This document shows positions 48,401 to 59,254 of a stretch of 64,000 nt of DNA, one piece after another. Position 1 is the first letter of the stretch, and each line of letters opens with the position of its first letter. Made by a program: the position numbers and the translations under genes. The notes under the pieces are model-generated. The model searched no databases and was not told the DNA's origin. It saw only the letters and a program-made list of their open reading frames with translations. Source of the DNA: Lottia gigantea (Eukaryota; Mollusca; Gastropoda; Lottiidae); contig NW_008707966.1 of the NCBI RefSeq assembly GCF_000327385.1, positions 7,189 to 71,188 of the forward strand. The letters run 5' to 3'.

Positions 48401-51400
48401 ACAATGAGATACGATATTAAATCTATTTAAAGTTACAGATACAATGAATATTTTATAACTGAATATAACAATGTATGTAAATAGAAAGGTGTATTTTTAT
48501 GAAAGCTCTAGTGTATGGTATTTATATAATTTGTAATGTTTATAGTTTATATGAAGTCTAATATCCACCCTCTATATCAACTGTCTTCTCCTCTCTATCA
48601 CTACATTAATTAGTGAGAATAGAATATTCAACACCCTGTTTCCACTGTGGTCAGAAATATTAAAATAGAACCTGAAACATGTTGTAACTCAGAGTTTCAT
48701 CACTGTAAATCCCTACTGAAGTTGTTATTAGACCCTCATATACACATGTAACACCTGTGTTTCTTCACTGATTTTTTTTTAATCCCTAAAACACACTGGC
48801 ATTACCAAACCAATGACATGTAAAAATTCCAACACCTTAACCATCTGCACTATAGTCATTAGATAAGTAAAATAAAATAAAAAAGTATCATTAAATATTT
48901 GGGTTTAAATGAATATAGAACTGAGTTTATTCCAATCACAGCCCCACCTCTAATTACAATGATAAGATAAACCTCAACCAGACTCCAGGAGATATCAGAA
49001 ACTAATTAATCACTAGTAATCAAGGCTAACGAGCTGTGGCCTGGCACCAAGATGTACCTTATCTCATTTAGGTCTATTTCATCAGTAACAGGTGGTCAAT
49101 AACTATATATTTCTGTATAAACTTCTTCAATCTAAGTGTACAAGTTAACATGTTAACTCAATGCACCTCAATACATGTATATATCTTTTAATGATGGATT
49201 AATATGCCATATAAATTGAAAGCACATTCCTTTAGGCCATTAGATGTTAGTGTTTATATTTTCAAGTTAAAGAGATTGTTAAGTATAAAATAGCATTGAT
49301 TTGCACCAAACAATTTTCAGTCAGACGTATGTTAGTCATGTTATTATAAAAATGCTTAATCAATTATGATGTAACCATTGCTAATGGTTCTAATAGTGTT
49401 TAAGGAACTAGTGCAATAGTGACATCATAGAAAGCTTACTTTTACTGGAATAGCAAGAACCAGAGATGTCTGATTGAAAATTGAAATGGTACAAATCTAT
49501 GATATCCACTATACATATAACAAATATACAAAAACCTGTCGCCATCCCTTTAAGCTATGTGATAATTGGAAGTTTATCTGATATTTTAAGGAATATAAAA
49601 GGAAGAGTAATCTTACCCTGTCCAGCACACTGTTGTATAACATCCAAACAAAACTGAACTTTTTCAATATCATTATTATTAACAGACATTTGTCTATCAT
49701 ATTGATCTATATCCTGAGAGACTGGTATGTCTGTAGACTCTTCCTGTCTAGCAGTGTCTATAATTTGTCTATGGGCTTCTGATTCAGCTCCAATGATGTC
49801 TATGAACTGTCTAGGGGTGTCTGTATTATTTCTACAAGTGTCTATGTGATGACTATTGGCGTCTGGTTCAGGTCCACCGCTGTTAATCTCATGTCTAGAA
49901 GTGTATTCATTATATCTACTACCGGTGTCTATAAGATATCTAGAGGTGTCTGGTTCACAACTACTAGGATCTACAACATGTCTACTAGTGTCTACAACAT
50001 GTCTACTACTGTCAATTACATATCTAGGGGTGTCATACTGCTGAATATCTACATCTTTACAGCTGTCTGGTGGCTCACCACTATCACTGAATTCAATGAT
50101 GACATCATCATTTACATATTCCAACTTCCCCTGTCTACAAGATCTGCTGGAGAAGTTATCACATTTTGTTGTAACTGGTCTTGGAGTCTGGGAACTGGGA
50201 CTCATAGATGGATAGTCAAAGTTCTCCTGCTTTCTCCATGCCTCGTTACTTTCTTCCATTTCTGGTCTAGTATACAATGTATTGTTCTCACTTTCATTCT
50301 TACATATGTGTGTGTGATCACTGTCTAGCGGAGGACTATCACTTGTGTTCTCAATCAAGACATCCTGTCTATCGGTATTCGTGTCTAGAGATTGTCTACA
50401 GAAGCTGTCCATCGACCGACGGCAATAAAAATCTTCCAAAAGTCCACTTCTCCTCAAATTGTCTAGAGAAGAATTAACTTTACTGGTTCTATCTTTGAAA
50501 TTTGAAACTCTGTCAGTGTGTTTGATTAAGACCTCGGATCTGTCCTTGCTGATATCTAAAGATTGTGAGCAGATGCTGTCTTTCAATTTCTTTTGTCTTC
50601 TGAGTTCATCCACTGATGACTTGACTTTTGTAAAGTATGTGAAACTGTCTGGTTCATCTAAAGCTTTGAAATATCGGTCACTGCTGTAGGAATGTCGTAC
50701 ATTGTTGATTGAATGTCTGCTAGTAGCATTCACTGACAAGTCCATGGCAGATTGTCGGCAAAAGTTGTTTTGAAGAACTCTATTTCTGAGGTTGTTACCA
50801 CCTGGTCTTGGTGAGTAATCTCCTTTACTTTCAGTTTCATCTAGACCATTTCTTTCTGAAAGACCATCACTCTGATTGATCAAGGTGCGTTGACGATCTT
50901 TCTTAAACTTATCCATAGCTGGAATTCTAGCAGACTGACTTCTCTGGATTTGTTTGTTTGGAGATACTATGTTGATGTCTGTTTTCCAAACTTCTTGTTT
51001 TCCAATCTGTGCATCTAATGAGATTCGACAAGATGTCTCACACAAGACAGGGCCAGTTTTGATATCGTCTTTCTCTAGATGCCTGTTTGGATCTATACTT
51101 CCAGAGGACCCAAGCACTTTCTTTTCCTTTGAGTTTTGAGCCCTCCTACTACCTTGTTGTCTTTGAGAGCTTTCTTGACAAGTTTTGTTTAGTTCAGAAC
51201 TTTTGTTTTCGGGACTTTTGGTTACCCTTTGAGAGTTTTCTGACACACTGCTGTCTTGTTGTCTATCACCTCCATCCACTAAGACACCATGTTGATCAAA
51301 AAGCTGGTCAAAAGATTGGTTACAGTAATTTTCTGTCTTATCTATCAAAATTTTCTGTCTGTCAAAGACTCTTTCCAGTTCTGGACTGTATTTACTATCA

Positions 51401-51567
51401 CGTTTTGGTGTGACCAAACTTTTGGAGGTCTGTTTCTGAGACTGTGTCTTTTTTCCCAAACCAAAAGTCATCTTATGTTTGTCACCATCTGTCTCCAATC
51501 TTTTGTCAAAATTATTCAGTTTAATGGGAGCTATGTCTCCAATTTTAGGGACAGACCAATGACTCAT
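42450..51567 (-). CDS. PDZ-domain scaffold protein with C-terminal coiled coil, six coding exons
   Basis: Exons in reading order: 51567-49617, 47082-46973, 46434-46315, 45366-43435, 43157-43041 and 42662-42450. All introns are GT...AG and phases agree, giving 1480 residues and a TGA stop. The ATG follows an in-frame TGA 12 nt upstream, so it is the likely start. Residues 1-1290 are mostly polar and Ser-rich, probably disordered. Exon 1 has degenerate CxQSLDxxxDRxxVLI motifs and, at about 512-610, a short 'DTSRHVVD'-type repeat. The PDZ fold spans the exon 4/5 junction (about 1330-1400): GELKEGDILIE, then INGQPLLGADVRIVKKN and GDVTLTVAR. No classic GLGF loop is obvious. Exon 6 adds a Leu/Lys/Glu coiled coil (about 1419-1445) and ends DDEFIV, a possible class II PDZ ligand. 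Likely a cytoplasmic junction or cytoskeletal scaffold. The vertebrate counterpart is not recognised. Confidence 0.85.
45945..46245 (-). mobile_element. SINE S1 in intron 3 of the PDZ gene
   Basis: Plus-strand boxes are 'GAGGACAGACAAAGCCATAG', then GGCAGAGACCTACAACTTTT, 'CAACATTGACAGGGGGAACC', and a tRNA-like right end 'CAGGTTAGCGAGCATACTTG'. It inserts in the same orientation as the gene. Confidence 0.65.
46470..46600 (-). mobile_element. SINE S1 fragment in intron 2 of the PDZ gene
   Basis: 'TCAGGCTAATGAAGACTGGT' then GCTATGAGGGAAAATTTGAC and 'AGTGGCATTGGCTGACTC', with the tail side reading ATATGAAATGAAAC on plus. Only the 3' half is present. It begins close to the acceptor of exon 3 (46435). 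Confidence 0.65.
46665..46918. mobile_element. Foldback MITE, family A, in intron 2 of the PDZ gene
   Basis: The left arm ('AGGGACACTGATTTGCATCA', 'CAGAAGTCTGTGGTTCCTTC') and right arm ('AAAATTGGAATGGTGCAAAT', 'AAACCTCTTTACAATCTCA') are both present. It ends about 55 bp before the donor of exon 2 (46973). Confidence 0.75.
47405..47718. mobile_element. Foldback MITE, family C, in intron 1 of the PDZ gene
   Basis: It begins ATTTAAAGGTATACTACCTC and ends GATAGCACACCTTTAAATAT, so TTTAAAGG/CCTTTAAA ends are both kept. The core 'TATTCATCAGTGGAG' matches the other family C copies. Confidence 0.75.
48035..48345. repeat. 45-bp tandem array in intron 1 of the PDZ gene
   Basis: Seven units of AACTTTATCACAACCCAG, AATTCATCACTTGTC, then TAAAATCAAGCT. 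The unit length is a multiple of three, and the plus-strand frame stays open for 147 codons (47957-48400). The surrounding gene is on the minus strand and nothing else supports a plus-strand gene. Confidence 0.9.
48346..49266. other. Intron 1 of the PDZ gene, plain sequence
   Basis: No element or conserved block was recognised. A T-run lies near 48770-48780. Confidence 0.4.
49267..49553. mobile_element. Foldback MITE, family A, full length with TTAA at both ends
   Basis: It begins TTAAAGAGATTGTTAAGTAT and ends CGCCATCCCTTTAA. Arms carry 'TAGCATTGATTTGCACCAAA' and its complement. TTAA at each edge supports TTAA as target and duplication. It lies about 60 bp inside intron 1 of the PDZ gene, next to the exon 1 donor (49616). 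Confidence 0.8.
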
Positions 51568-51639
51568 TTTTGTAAGTCACCAAAATCAATGCTTGTCAGA
51601 AAATAAAAACTTTTCTCAAATGTTTTTTAAAATTATGGC

Positions 51640-51835
51640 AGTGGAATAGATTAGTCACTAACAAGTTTGATTGTCGTCGGCTAGGGCAGTGGAATAGATT
51701 AGTCACTAACAAGTTGGATTGTTGTCTGCTAGGGCGGTGGAATAGATTAGTCACTAACAAGTTTGATTGTTGTCTGCTAGGGCGGTGGAATAGATTAGTC
51801 ACTAGCAAGTTTGATTGTCGTCTGCTAGGCCATTA
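51640..51835 (-). repeat. 48-bp tandem array, four copies, just upstream of the PDZ start codon
   Basis: The plus-strand unit is GGGCAGTGGAATAGATTAGT, CACTAACAAGTTTGA, then TTGTCGTCTGCTA. It lies 70-270 bp 5' of the ATG at 51567, in the 5' UTR, first intron or promoter of the PDZ gene. The unit resembles the head of SINE S2, which follows it directly. Confidence 0.85.
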
Positions 51836-51890
51836 GGTGTATGGGTTCTAATTCTCTTTAAGGTAAGAAAATATTCTGTGTTTCCTCTTT
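51790..51890 (+). mobile_element. tRNA-type SINE S2 copy, head expanded into the 48-bp array
   Basis: After the last array unit the sequence continues GGCCATTAGGTGTATGGGTT, then CTAATTCTCTTTAAGG and AAATATTCTGTG. This parallels 'GTGCCGTGGGTTGGAATCCT' at 58.07 kb; GGTTnnAATTC is B-box-like. Confidence 0.55.
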
Positions 51891-53714
51891 TCAAGTCCTA
51901 TCACTATATACAATGATAAAAATATCACAATGATGAATTTTTGCATGTGTACTTAGATTAAACTTCCACACCCAGTGCTTTTAACCTCTATCATCTATTA
52001 ATAAGTGACACCTGTCATCAGTTTTCAGTGTGATTTGTCGTCAATCACGAGTAAAAGAAAGATGGAGCTAAACTGGACACATCAAAGATTATACTAAGCT
52101 GACTTATAATAAATCAGATAAAATATGAAACAATTATCACTCTGTACTTTGATTCTGTATCCAATCAACAGTCAGTTTCAATCAACAATTATTCATGTTG
52201 ATGGAGTCATAGGTGTCTTTTTAAAACCTCTCTTCCTCTTCACAGGTTTCATGTAAACAATTACATAGAAAATGTTTATCAGTTTATCACATAGTACTTT
52301 GAAATGGTTGTATATCACAATCAATAGTTAGTTTCATTCAAGAGTTAACCCGCCTTTTTTGATGCAATTCTGTCATCTGTTTTCCTTTCCTCAGATTTTA
52401 AATAACTTTCATATTCCAAATATATATATTCGTCGTAATATTGTAGAATCTTAAATGTCTACAGCAAACTAATGTTTAATTATTCAATATATATCTCTAC
52501 CCTTCCTAGGGTTAATTAACTTTTCAATTCCAAATATATTTTCCTTGAGTTATCAAAGAATGTCTACAAATAGCAGACTTCACTAACAGTTCCGATCAAG
52601 TGAAATCTAGCCCTTGAATTGGTCTTAGCAACATAGTCTGTACCCAAGGTCACACAACACTAAGACTGATAAAATGAGATTCAACTTAAGTTATCAAAAA
52701 TTACAAAATAACTTGCAAAAACAATGTGTAGCATGCATTAAGATCGTCCAATCAGATTGAGTGTTACATAAAGTGTTAATGGCCACCAAGGTTAACCAAT
52801 TAACAATTGGCTTATTGTCTAATTCAGACCATTATATCAGAAAAACACCTTAAAGATTATCTGATTATAACTGATTAGCAGACAATTGAGATTAGATAAT
52901 AGCTAAAAGGGTTTTTAAAGGGTTAATAAATGGGGTATATAAAAGGGTTAAATATCAAAAGTAATAAATGTCAGATGGGGGTATGTAAATCTTGATAGTT
53001 TAGAGAGCCAACACACTGTAGTAATAGACATTTAACATGAATTCTTTATAAAATAATACATCATCATAAAACCCTTAGTTTTAGTGGAATTGCAAGAACC
53101 ACAGACATCTGACTAAATTCTGATGGTTAAAAACAATGTTATCAGTGTTCCAGGTAAAAAGTTAAAAAAAAAAACTCTTTACAATCTCTTTAAATCATAA
53201 ATTTGGTTGGACTATATTGGATTGGTCATCATGGTTCATGCTATACAGGAAATGACAGAACACTGCATCAATTTTAAATACTTAAACCATTTCTTCTCAT
53301 TTTCATGATTTTTTGCATTTTTGAAAGCTTTTTAACTTTTAGATTGTAATATAAAAATACCCTGAGTAAAATAACACTGTTAACCCTTTCAGGAGTAAAA
53401 TAACACTGTTAACCCTTTCAGGATCAAAGATCTAGCTGTAATTAGTGGTTAATTACCCCACCCTAATTACTAAGTGTTTTATTAATTATATCTCTAGCTA
53501 GAACTCTTTTGTTTTAAAGATAATATTTGTATAAGTAAATTAGAGGTTTAACGTGTCAGATCTCTTGTGAAATCTAGTAATTGTTAATTCTGACAACCTT
53601 CAATACAATATCAATTATTTTTTATTCTCTTTGTCTTTGAGAGGATGAAGAAAAAGACAGTAAAAAGACAATGAGTTATTTAAAAGAATGTAAAGTCTTT
53701 ACAGTAAAACTCAA
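51891..53714. other. 5' flank of the PDZ gene, largely plain
   Basis: A family A right arm lies at 53050-53190 ('ACCCTTAGTTTTAGTGGAAT', 'TTTACAATCTCTTTAAATC'). A 30-bp direct duplication ('GTAAAATAACACTGTTAACC' ending CTTTCAGGA) is at about 53365-53425. No first exon could be fixed here. Confidence 0.45.
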
Positions 53715-54893
53715 ATAGTTTGACATTTTCTCAAAAACATATGCCTTGTAATTTTACCCTTGATTTTAATTTTCATACAATAATAGACACATATAAACAC
53801 AAAGACCTTGGTGTGATCTTCAGTAAGGACGGGACATGGACAGCTCATATAGACTACCTTGTGTCAAAAACCTCCAAAATGATAGATTGTCTTCCCTCTC
53901 TAAAATATAGATTATCTCATAAATCCTTGGAAACCTTTTAAAAGCAGTTTATCCTCCCCATTTTTGATTATGCTGACGTCGTCTGGAACAACTGTAGTCT
54001 AAAAGATTCAATGAAATTAGAAAATTTACATCTTGACGCCATACGATCAATAACAGGCCTTGTACGTGGAACTTCTCATTCAATACTCTATGAAGAATCC
54101 AGATTTACTCCTTTATCTGACGGCCGTACTTTGCACAAATTAATACTCTTTTACAAAATGGTCCACAAGATGACGCCTCGCCTCGGTACCTGAGTATTCT
54201 GCTGCCACCTGACATTTCTACCATCAATCCTTACCCTCTTCGCTCTTCTCATCAACTCAGAACATTACCTTGGAACACGGTATCATACAATAACTCTTTC
54301 CTACCATCAACCATACCACTTTGGAACAACCTACCAAATCACATTAGAAACAGCGATTCTCTCTCAACTTTCAAAATACGTCTTAATAAATATCTGTCTT
54401 CATCCTCTATCCCTCAATACTATTACCTTGGCAACCAATCTTTTTAAATATTCCATACCAGATTACGCCATAATAAAAGCCCTCTAAATGCACACAAACT
54501 CCAAATGCACATATCTGACAACCCCTCCTGTTCTTGTGGCCACATATATGAAGACTCCGAAACCTACCTTCTCTACTGCCAGAAATATACTCACATTCGC
54601 AATCTAAACATTAACCTTCTTCCTCTTGAACAAAGATCTCCTACAAACTAATTCAAACATCTTTTTCATTGTTCAAAATTTCATCTCCTCATCCAAACGA
54701 TTTGATTAATCTTGAAGTGTATGTTGTGTACCTAACTATCAACCAGTTGACAATTTTCGACAATACTTCACTTTATACTTCAACTATTAATTCTTATATT
54801 TTCCACCTATTATGTTTTTAAAGAACGGTCAAGACAGATTTATATAAGCCAGACTTGTTTCTGAATTGACCATATATATATTTGTATGTATTT
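53715..54893 (+). mobile_element. Decayed LINE, 3' part
   Basis: This encodes the late reverse transcriptase and C-terminal region of a non-LTR element: KDLGVIFSKDGTWTAHIDYL, KQFILPIFDYADVVWNNCSL, ENLHLDAIRSITGLVRGTSH, LRTLPWNTVSYNNSFLPS, and a final Cys/His motif SCSCGHIYEDSETYLLYC. An in-frame TAA (at 53939-53941) replaces the Tyr before KQF. A 5-bp duplication CCTCG near 54178 shifts the frame, and another TAA lies near 54447. The last stop is at about 54705, then a short 3' UTR. It is 5' truncated, as is usual, and clearly inactive. It is a different family from the LINE at 10.2 kb. Confidence 0.9.
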
Positions 54894-54894
54894 T

Positions 54895-55265
54895 AAAAGA
54901 TAGCTTGCCAGGCAAGGTAACATACGCCCACTGGCAGCTGTCAGAAATGATAAAACAGTCTTTAGTGACTAAAGTATGAATTTTCTGATATTAAAGAAAT
55001 TTTAATAGTTTGAATTTATTGATATATAGCCTCCATTGTGTTCACAAACAAATTTTGAATTGTTTTTCTTAAGTCAGGGGCAATAACTCAAAAAAAGTTC
55101 AAAGAAAGATCATCAAATTCGAATTTGAAGATCTCATCAATATAAATGATCACACAAAATTTCATTTAAACCAGCTGAAAACTGTAGTCTCTATTGTGTT
55201 CATAAACAAATTATGACGCGTTTTTCCTAACTCAAGGGCAATAACTTATCAATATAAATGATGTA
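54895..55265. mobile_element. Pearl-like element, head plus about two tandem units
   Basis: The head 'AAGATAGCTTGCCAGGCAAG' then ATACGCCCACTGGCAGCTG is the best copy of this end in the window. It is followed by units of the 135-bp type ('GATCTCATCAATATAAATGA', 'GTCTCTATTGTGTTCA', 'CAAGGGCAATAACTTA'). The right end is missing. It starts where the LINE ends. Confidence 0.65.
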
Positions 55266-55299
55266 TATAAATGAAATCAGTATTGTATTAATTTACACA

Positions 55300-55560
55300 G
55301 TATAGCCTGTGGCCTCCCTGGAAAATTTTGTGGCACTTGCTCACCCTGCTCACACCCCTTCCCCCCAAACTTATTTTTACCTGAAATACCACTGCATGCA
55401 GTGTGCAATGAAGAAAATTTTACCCACCCAGAGGCCTAGTTTTTCAACCATCAAGGGACCTTTACTGTGCACTGCATGTAGCGCACAGGGCCACGGTCTA
55501 TTGTCCTGTTTGAAAGACAAGACGCTGCATCACTGACAGGAGGAAACTGGACTTTCAAAG
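55300..55560 (-). mobile_element. SINE S1 copy
   Basis: Plus-strand boxes are 'CACTGCATGCAGTGTGCAAT', 'TTTTCAACCATCAAGGGACC' and 'CTGCATCACTGACAGGAGGA'. Diverged, with no clear tail. Confidence 0.6.
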
Positions 55561-56229
55561 ATAGATACAGAAATACAACAATTCTTGGTATGTAGAGATA
55601 CCAAACTAGTTTATAGAAATTGTTGAGCAATAAAATGATCACATTTACTTACAAGAGTAATAAGGTCTTCTATATTTCCACATTATTTCACTCAATTAAT
55701 ATATTCAATTAACAGGTTTATTTAATTAATATACTTCATTTTTAAAATTAATTTAATCAATATCCCTGATTTTTAAAAATATAATATTTAATAAAATATA
55801 AAAACATTCCACAAATAAAATTCAATTCACAATTAAAAATTAACAAAATGCAATCCACTAATTATGCAATATATTGACTTTATAAAGTGTATAAGATCAT
55901 TTCTATCAATCAATACTAAATATATACAGGTGAATCAACCTTCAACTAAATCAGATTTCATACAGTAATCACTATAATCCATTAAGTCACCATAAAGTGA
56001 CGTTTTAAAACGAATTTTGATCAAATAACCGACCCCAACCAAGCTTTAATAGATCATATATTGACTGACACCTTATGTTGAATTCTATGTCATCAAAACC
56101 TTTAAAACAAACAGGTTTAACTCATTACAAAGGTTCAATGGCACAGTTTGTTTGACCTTGGACGGTTCACATGCATATTGTCTTGTGCTGAAAAAACAAG
56201 GCTTATATCCTAGGTTGTTTTTATCCCAG
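55561..56229. other. Intergenic, nothing recognised
   Basis: Very AT-rich; no feature is supported. Confidence 0.4.
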
Positions 56230-56670
56230 TTCAAATTGAAATCAAATGAAAAGGATTTTTTTTACATCCTACTTTTCTGCACCTTGGCTTAATGAAGATA
56301 GCCAATGGCATGCAGTTTGCAATGAGGTAAATATAAATGTTACCTGTATGTGTAATGAAATGTGTTTAAATAATAAATAGAACTCTATATTCATAAAAAC
56401 TGTTGTTTCTGAATGTGCTGTGATACTTCTAAATATCTTATAAAGACTGAGGTAAATGTTGTCAGGATTTTGGATTTAGCAACCTTTTTTTGAATTCAAA
56501 TTTCAGAGGAATCTTTAACATGTACACCCTATAGTATATGGGGTCTGGGTTTATTGTCCCCCACTAAGACCTGTATCACTGACAGGACAGAAACATGAAT
56601 TGCTTATCTTCACCAATGCCAGGATTAAACCTTGTAGCTAACTCACTGAACCACTGCCGGTCTCTTGTTT
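56230..56670 (-). mobile_element. SINE S1 copy interrupted by other sequence
   Basis: The tail and 3' boxes lie at 56235-56330 ('TTTTACATCCTACTTTTCTG', 'CTTAATGAAGATAGCCAATG'). The rest continues at about 56500-56670 ('CAGAGGAATCTTTAACATGT', 'ACCTGTATCACTGACAGGAC', 'CTGAACCACTGCCGG'). About 170 bp between them is not of the family, so the copy has an insertion. Confidence 0.6.
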
Positions 56671-56904
56671 TTTACATCTTATGGTTGATATTTTTTTTTA
56701 TTATAAGAGTCTTTTTAAAAGGAGCAAATAAAAAGTTTAAATTATTTACACATTTCAATAATTCTTGATACCAAAATGTTTTCTATAGTAAAACTTGACA
56801 TGATATTACGCGGAGTTATACATATTGATTCCTCTACTTACAGTGGATTATCCTGACTTAATCCTATATTTTTAATCGGTACTTCAACAACTTAATTCTA
56901 ACTT

Positions 56905-57012
56905 ACCCCTACCAACAACTTCGTTACTCACTTTTACTCTTCTAAATCACATTTTAAATCAGTCATGGTGACATCAAGTCTTCAACTGAGAAGGTCACAG
57001 ATATTTATAGTT
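56905..57012 (-). promoter_or_regulatory. Candidate TATA promoter and non-coding first exon (weak)
   Basis: On the minus strand a family D MITE end (CTGCCCCTTTAAA) is followed by CTATAAATATCTG (TATA box at about 57002-57009), then TTCTCAGTTGAAGA about 30 nt on. About 70 bp later comes a good donor, GGTAGGGGTAAGTT (donor GT near 56910). This could be a 5' exon of the PDZ gene. Another strong donor, CCTCAAGGTAAGAAC, lies at about 57378-57392 on the same strand. Neither is proven. Confidence 0.2.
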
Positions 57013-58014
57013 TAAAGGGGCAGTATGCACAATTATCATTAAAATATCATTAAAACATCCTAAAATATACCTGAAAATATTTTCCAATATATGTTATTTA
57101 TATCTATGAATCTAGATGAGTGTATATTAATTATTCAGTGAGCCGTTTGACAATCATAGTTTTGGTGTCTTATTACGGCACAAAATATTGAGTTGAAATA
57201 TCACAAACAAGTACCAGACATATTTCTCTACAATTTAGTGGTTTTTTTTTAAAAAATAAGTGTGTAGCAGGTACAGACTGGGAAAATAAGCCTCATTTCC
57301 ATTGTAACCATTTATTCTTGTTCACATGACTGTTTAGAGATTGAAATACACCAGACAATGGCTGTGGCATCAGAATTGTTCTTACCTTGAGGTTTCAAAT
57401 ACACAGCACTTAAATACAACAAATACCAACTGAACTATTCCACTGTTAATATGTTCAACTCCTAATTCCTTGTAACATTTTAAACTTGGTCACAAAAATG
57501 ACTTGTTACAATGTTAAAGATGATCCTAGTTGATAAACATTTTTTAGAGAAAATCATCATCAGACAATAGCAACCTCTATGGCCTTCTCAAGTAAACTAT
57601 ATGTAAACAAAGAAGAAAAACGTGAAGTAAACAATGTCAACAATCAACAGAACGTTCTATTTCTCGCTACATTGTCAAATTGTTACTTCCTCTGTTTCAC
57701 CAAATACCTTACAATCTTTCTCATTCTATATTTGAAAATATTTGAAAGGTGACCACACTTAAGATGTACTACTTAACAAAGAATCGTCAACAATTATGTG
57801 GTCCATTTAAGTTTTAACAGCTTCCTTTGAACATTTTTTTGAAAAATATGAACAAAATTCATACTTAATCATACTTTCATGTTAAATGACACAAGGTCCC
57901 ACAAGCAGCATTTACTCCATGTAACAGAGTTAATGACACCATTCCAAAGCTCTTACTGATTGAACTACAGTATATCTTCATCTACATTATTTTAAAAATA
58001 TTAAAAAAGGATTA
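57013..58014. mobile_element. Family D MITE end in otherwise plain sequence
   Basis: 'AGTTTAAAGGGGCAGTATGC' at 57011-57030 is the family D end. The element probably runs to about 57300, but its other end is not clear. The rest, to 58014, is featureless. Confidence 0.4.
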
Positions 58015-58200
58015 TAAGCTAAAACAATATAGCTCAGTCTGTATCAAGTTGTATTGTTGTCAGCTCAGTGATTAGGTGCCGTGGGTTGGAATCCTCATTT
58101 AGAGAAGAAATATTCTGGTGCCATGACCAGTGCTTCCGATGGTCGACCAAGTATCGTCTTCCCTATGACAAAAGTAGACTATTGTACTAACCTAATGTCT
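58015..58200 (+). mobile_element. tRNA-type SINE S2
   Basis: 'AAGTTGTATTGTTGTCAGCT' then CAGTGATTAGGTGCCGTGG, followed by GGTTGGAATCC, a good RNA polymerase III B box, and then 'GAAGAAATATTCTGGTGCCA' and 'GCTTCCGATGGTCGACCAAG'. Relatives lie at 51.8 and 33.0 kb. Confidence 0.6.
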
Positions 58201-59254
58201 GACCAGCTGATGACAGCACAATTTCCATTATTCTTTACTCTCTACAACCCTGACAGTATGGCTACAATGACCTCACAGTTATTATAAATACACTGTCAGT
58301 AGCTCTACAGTCCAATTTCATATATAAACACCAAAATCACAATTGTAAGTAAAACCAGAAATCAACATAGGTGAACATGCACACTTAAAAAACATTTCTC
58401 ATTGCACACTGCATGGTGTTGCCAGTTCTCATTTGCTCAAACAGGTTCAGAAAAGAAGGAATTCAAACTCCAAAGAAAACAATCTGTCTGCCTTTCACCC
58501 CTTCAAACAAAATTTCAAAGACAATGCGCACAACAAAGCTGTGAATAAATCAAGTCTAAACTGTTTTTTATCTATTAAAAGTTGCAACACAAGTATCTCT
58601 AGAACAAACAGGAGGCCTAATGTCTGTTAGAATAAGATAGCTCACTAGCTAATCAAGTTGGTCCACTTGTGATTGAGGAACTGCAGACTGTATTGTAAAA
58701 TCTCATCCATCCAAAAAAACAGACTATACCTTCTAAATTTTAATGCAAGTAAGACCATCCATCTGATCATACAGCATGTCAAGTTAAATATGTAAAAACA
58801 CCATCATCCAAAAACATCTAAACTTTTAACCAAGTTGAACCATTCATTATGTTTGTAACAACTGTCAGTTTCAGCCCCCTCGTCTGGTCAGGGATAAACA
58901 AAGCTGAACAGAAAAACTCTCCAAATGTCAACTGATATGCAGACGAACAAAGAAAATGTACCATTGAGTTAATACAGTAGGTCGTTAAAAATATTGCCGT
59001 AGGGCACGAACAGGGGAATCAAGTGTGGTGAGCTGTATGAAACAATAAAGAAGCCATTGTCATGTGGTGTGGCTTATTTAATGTCCAGTTAAAGAAGTTT
59101 TTTGATTTGATAAAGGATTCACCACAAGCTATTTCAAAAGTTTTTTTCACTAGCGGACCTTAACCTGCATCTATTCAACCACAGTAATTTAAACAGTTTG
59201 TCTCATATTAATTAGTTGCAGTGTATTGAATTTGTATTTAGAGAAGCAATCACA
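58201..59254. other. Intergenic with a SINE S1 scrap
   Basis: 'CTCATTGCACACTGCATGGT' then GTTGCCAGTTCTCATT (58398-58433) is a plus-oriented SINE S1 piece. No gene is supported. Confidence 0.4.

Noticed and set aside
49846-50328. 160-codon plus-strand open frame
   Set aside because: Antisense shadow of exon 1 of the PDZ gene; the minus-strand frame has splice and phase support.
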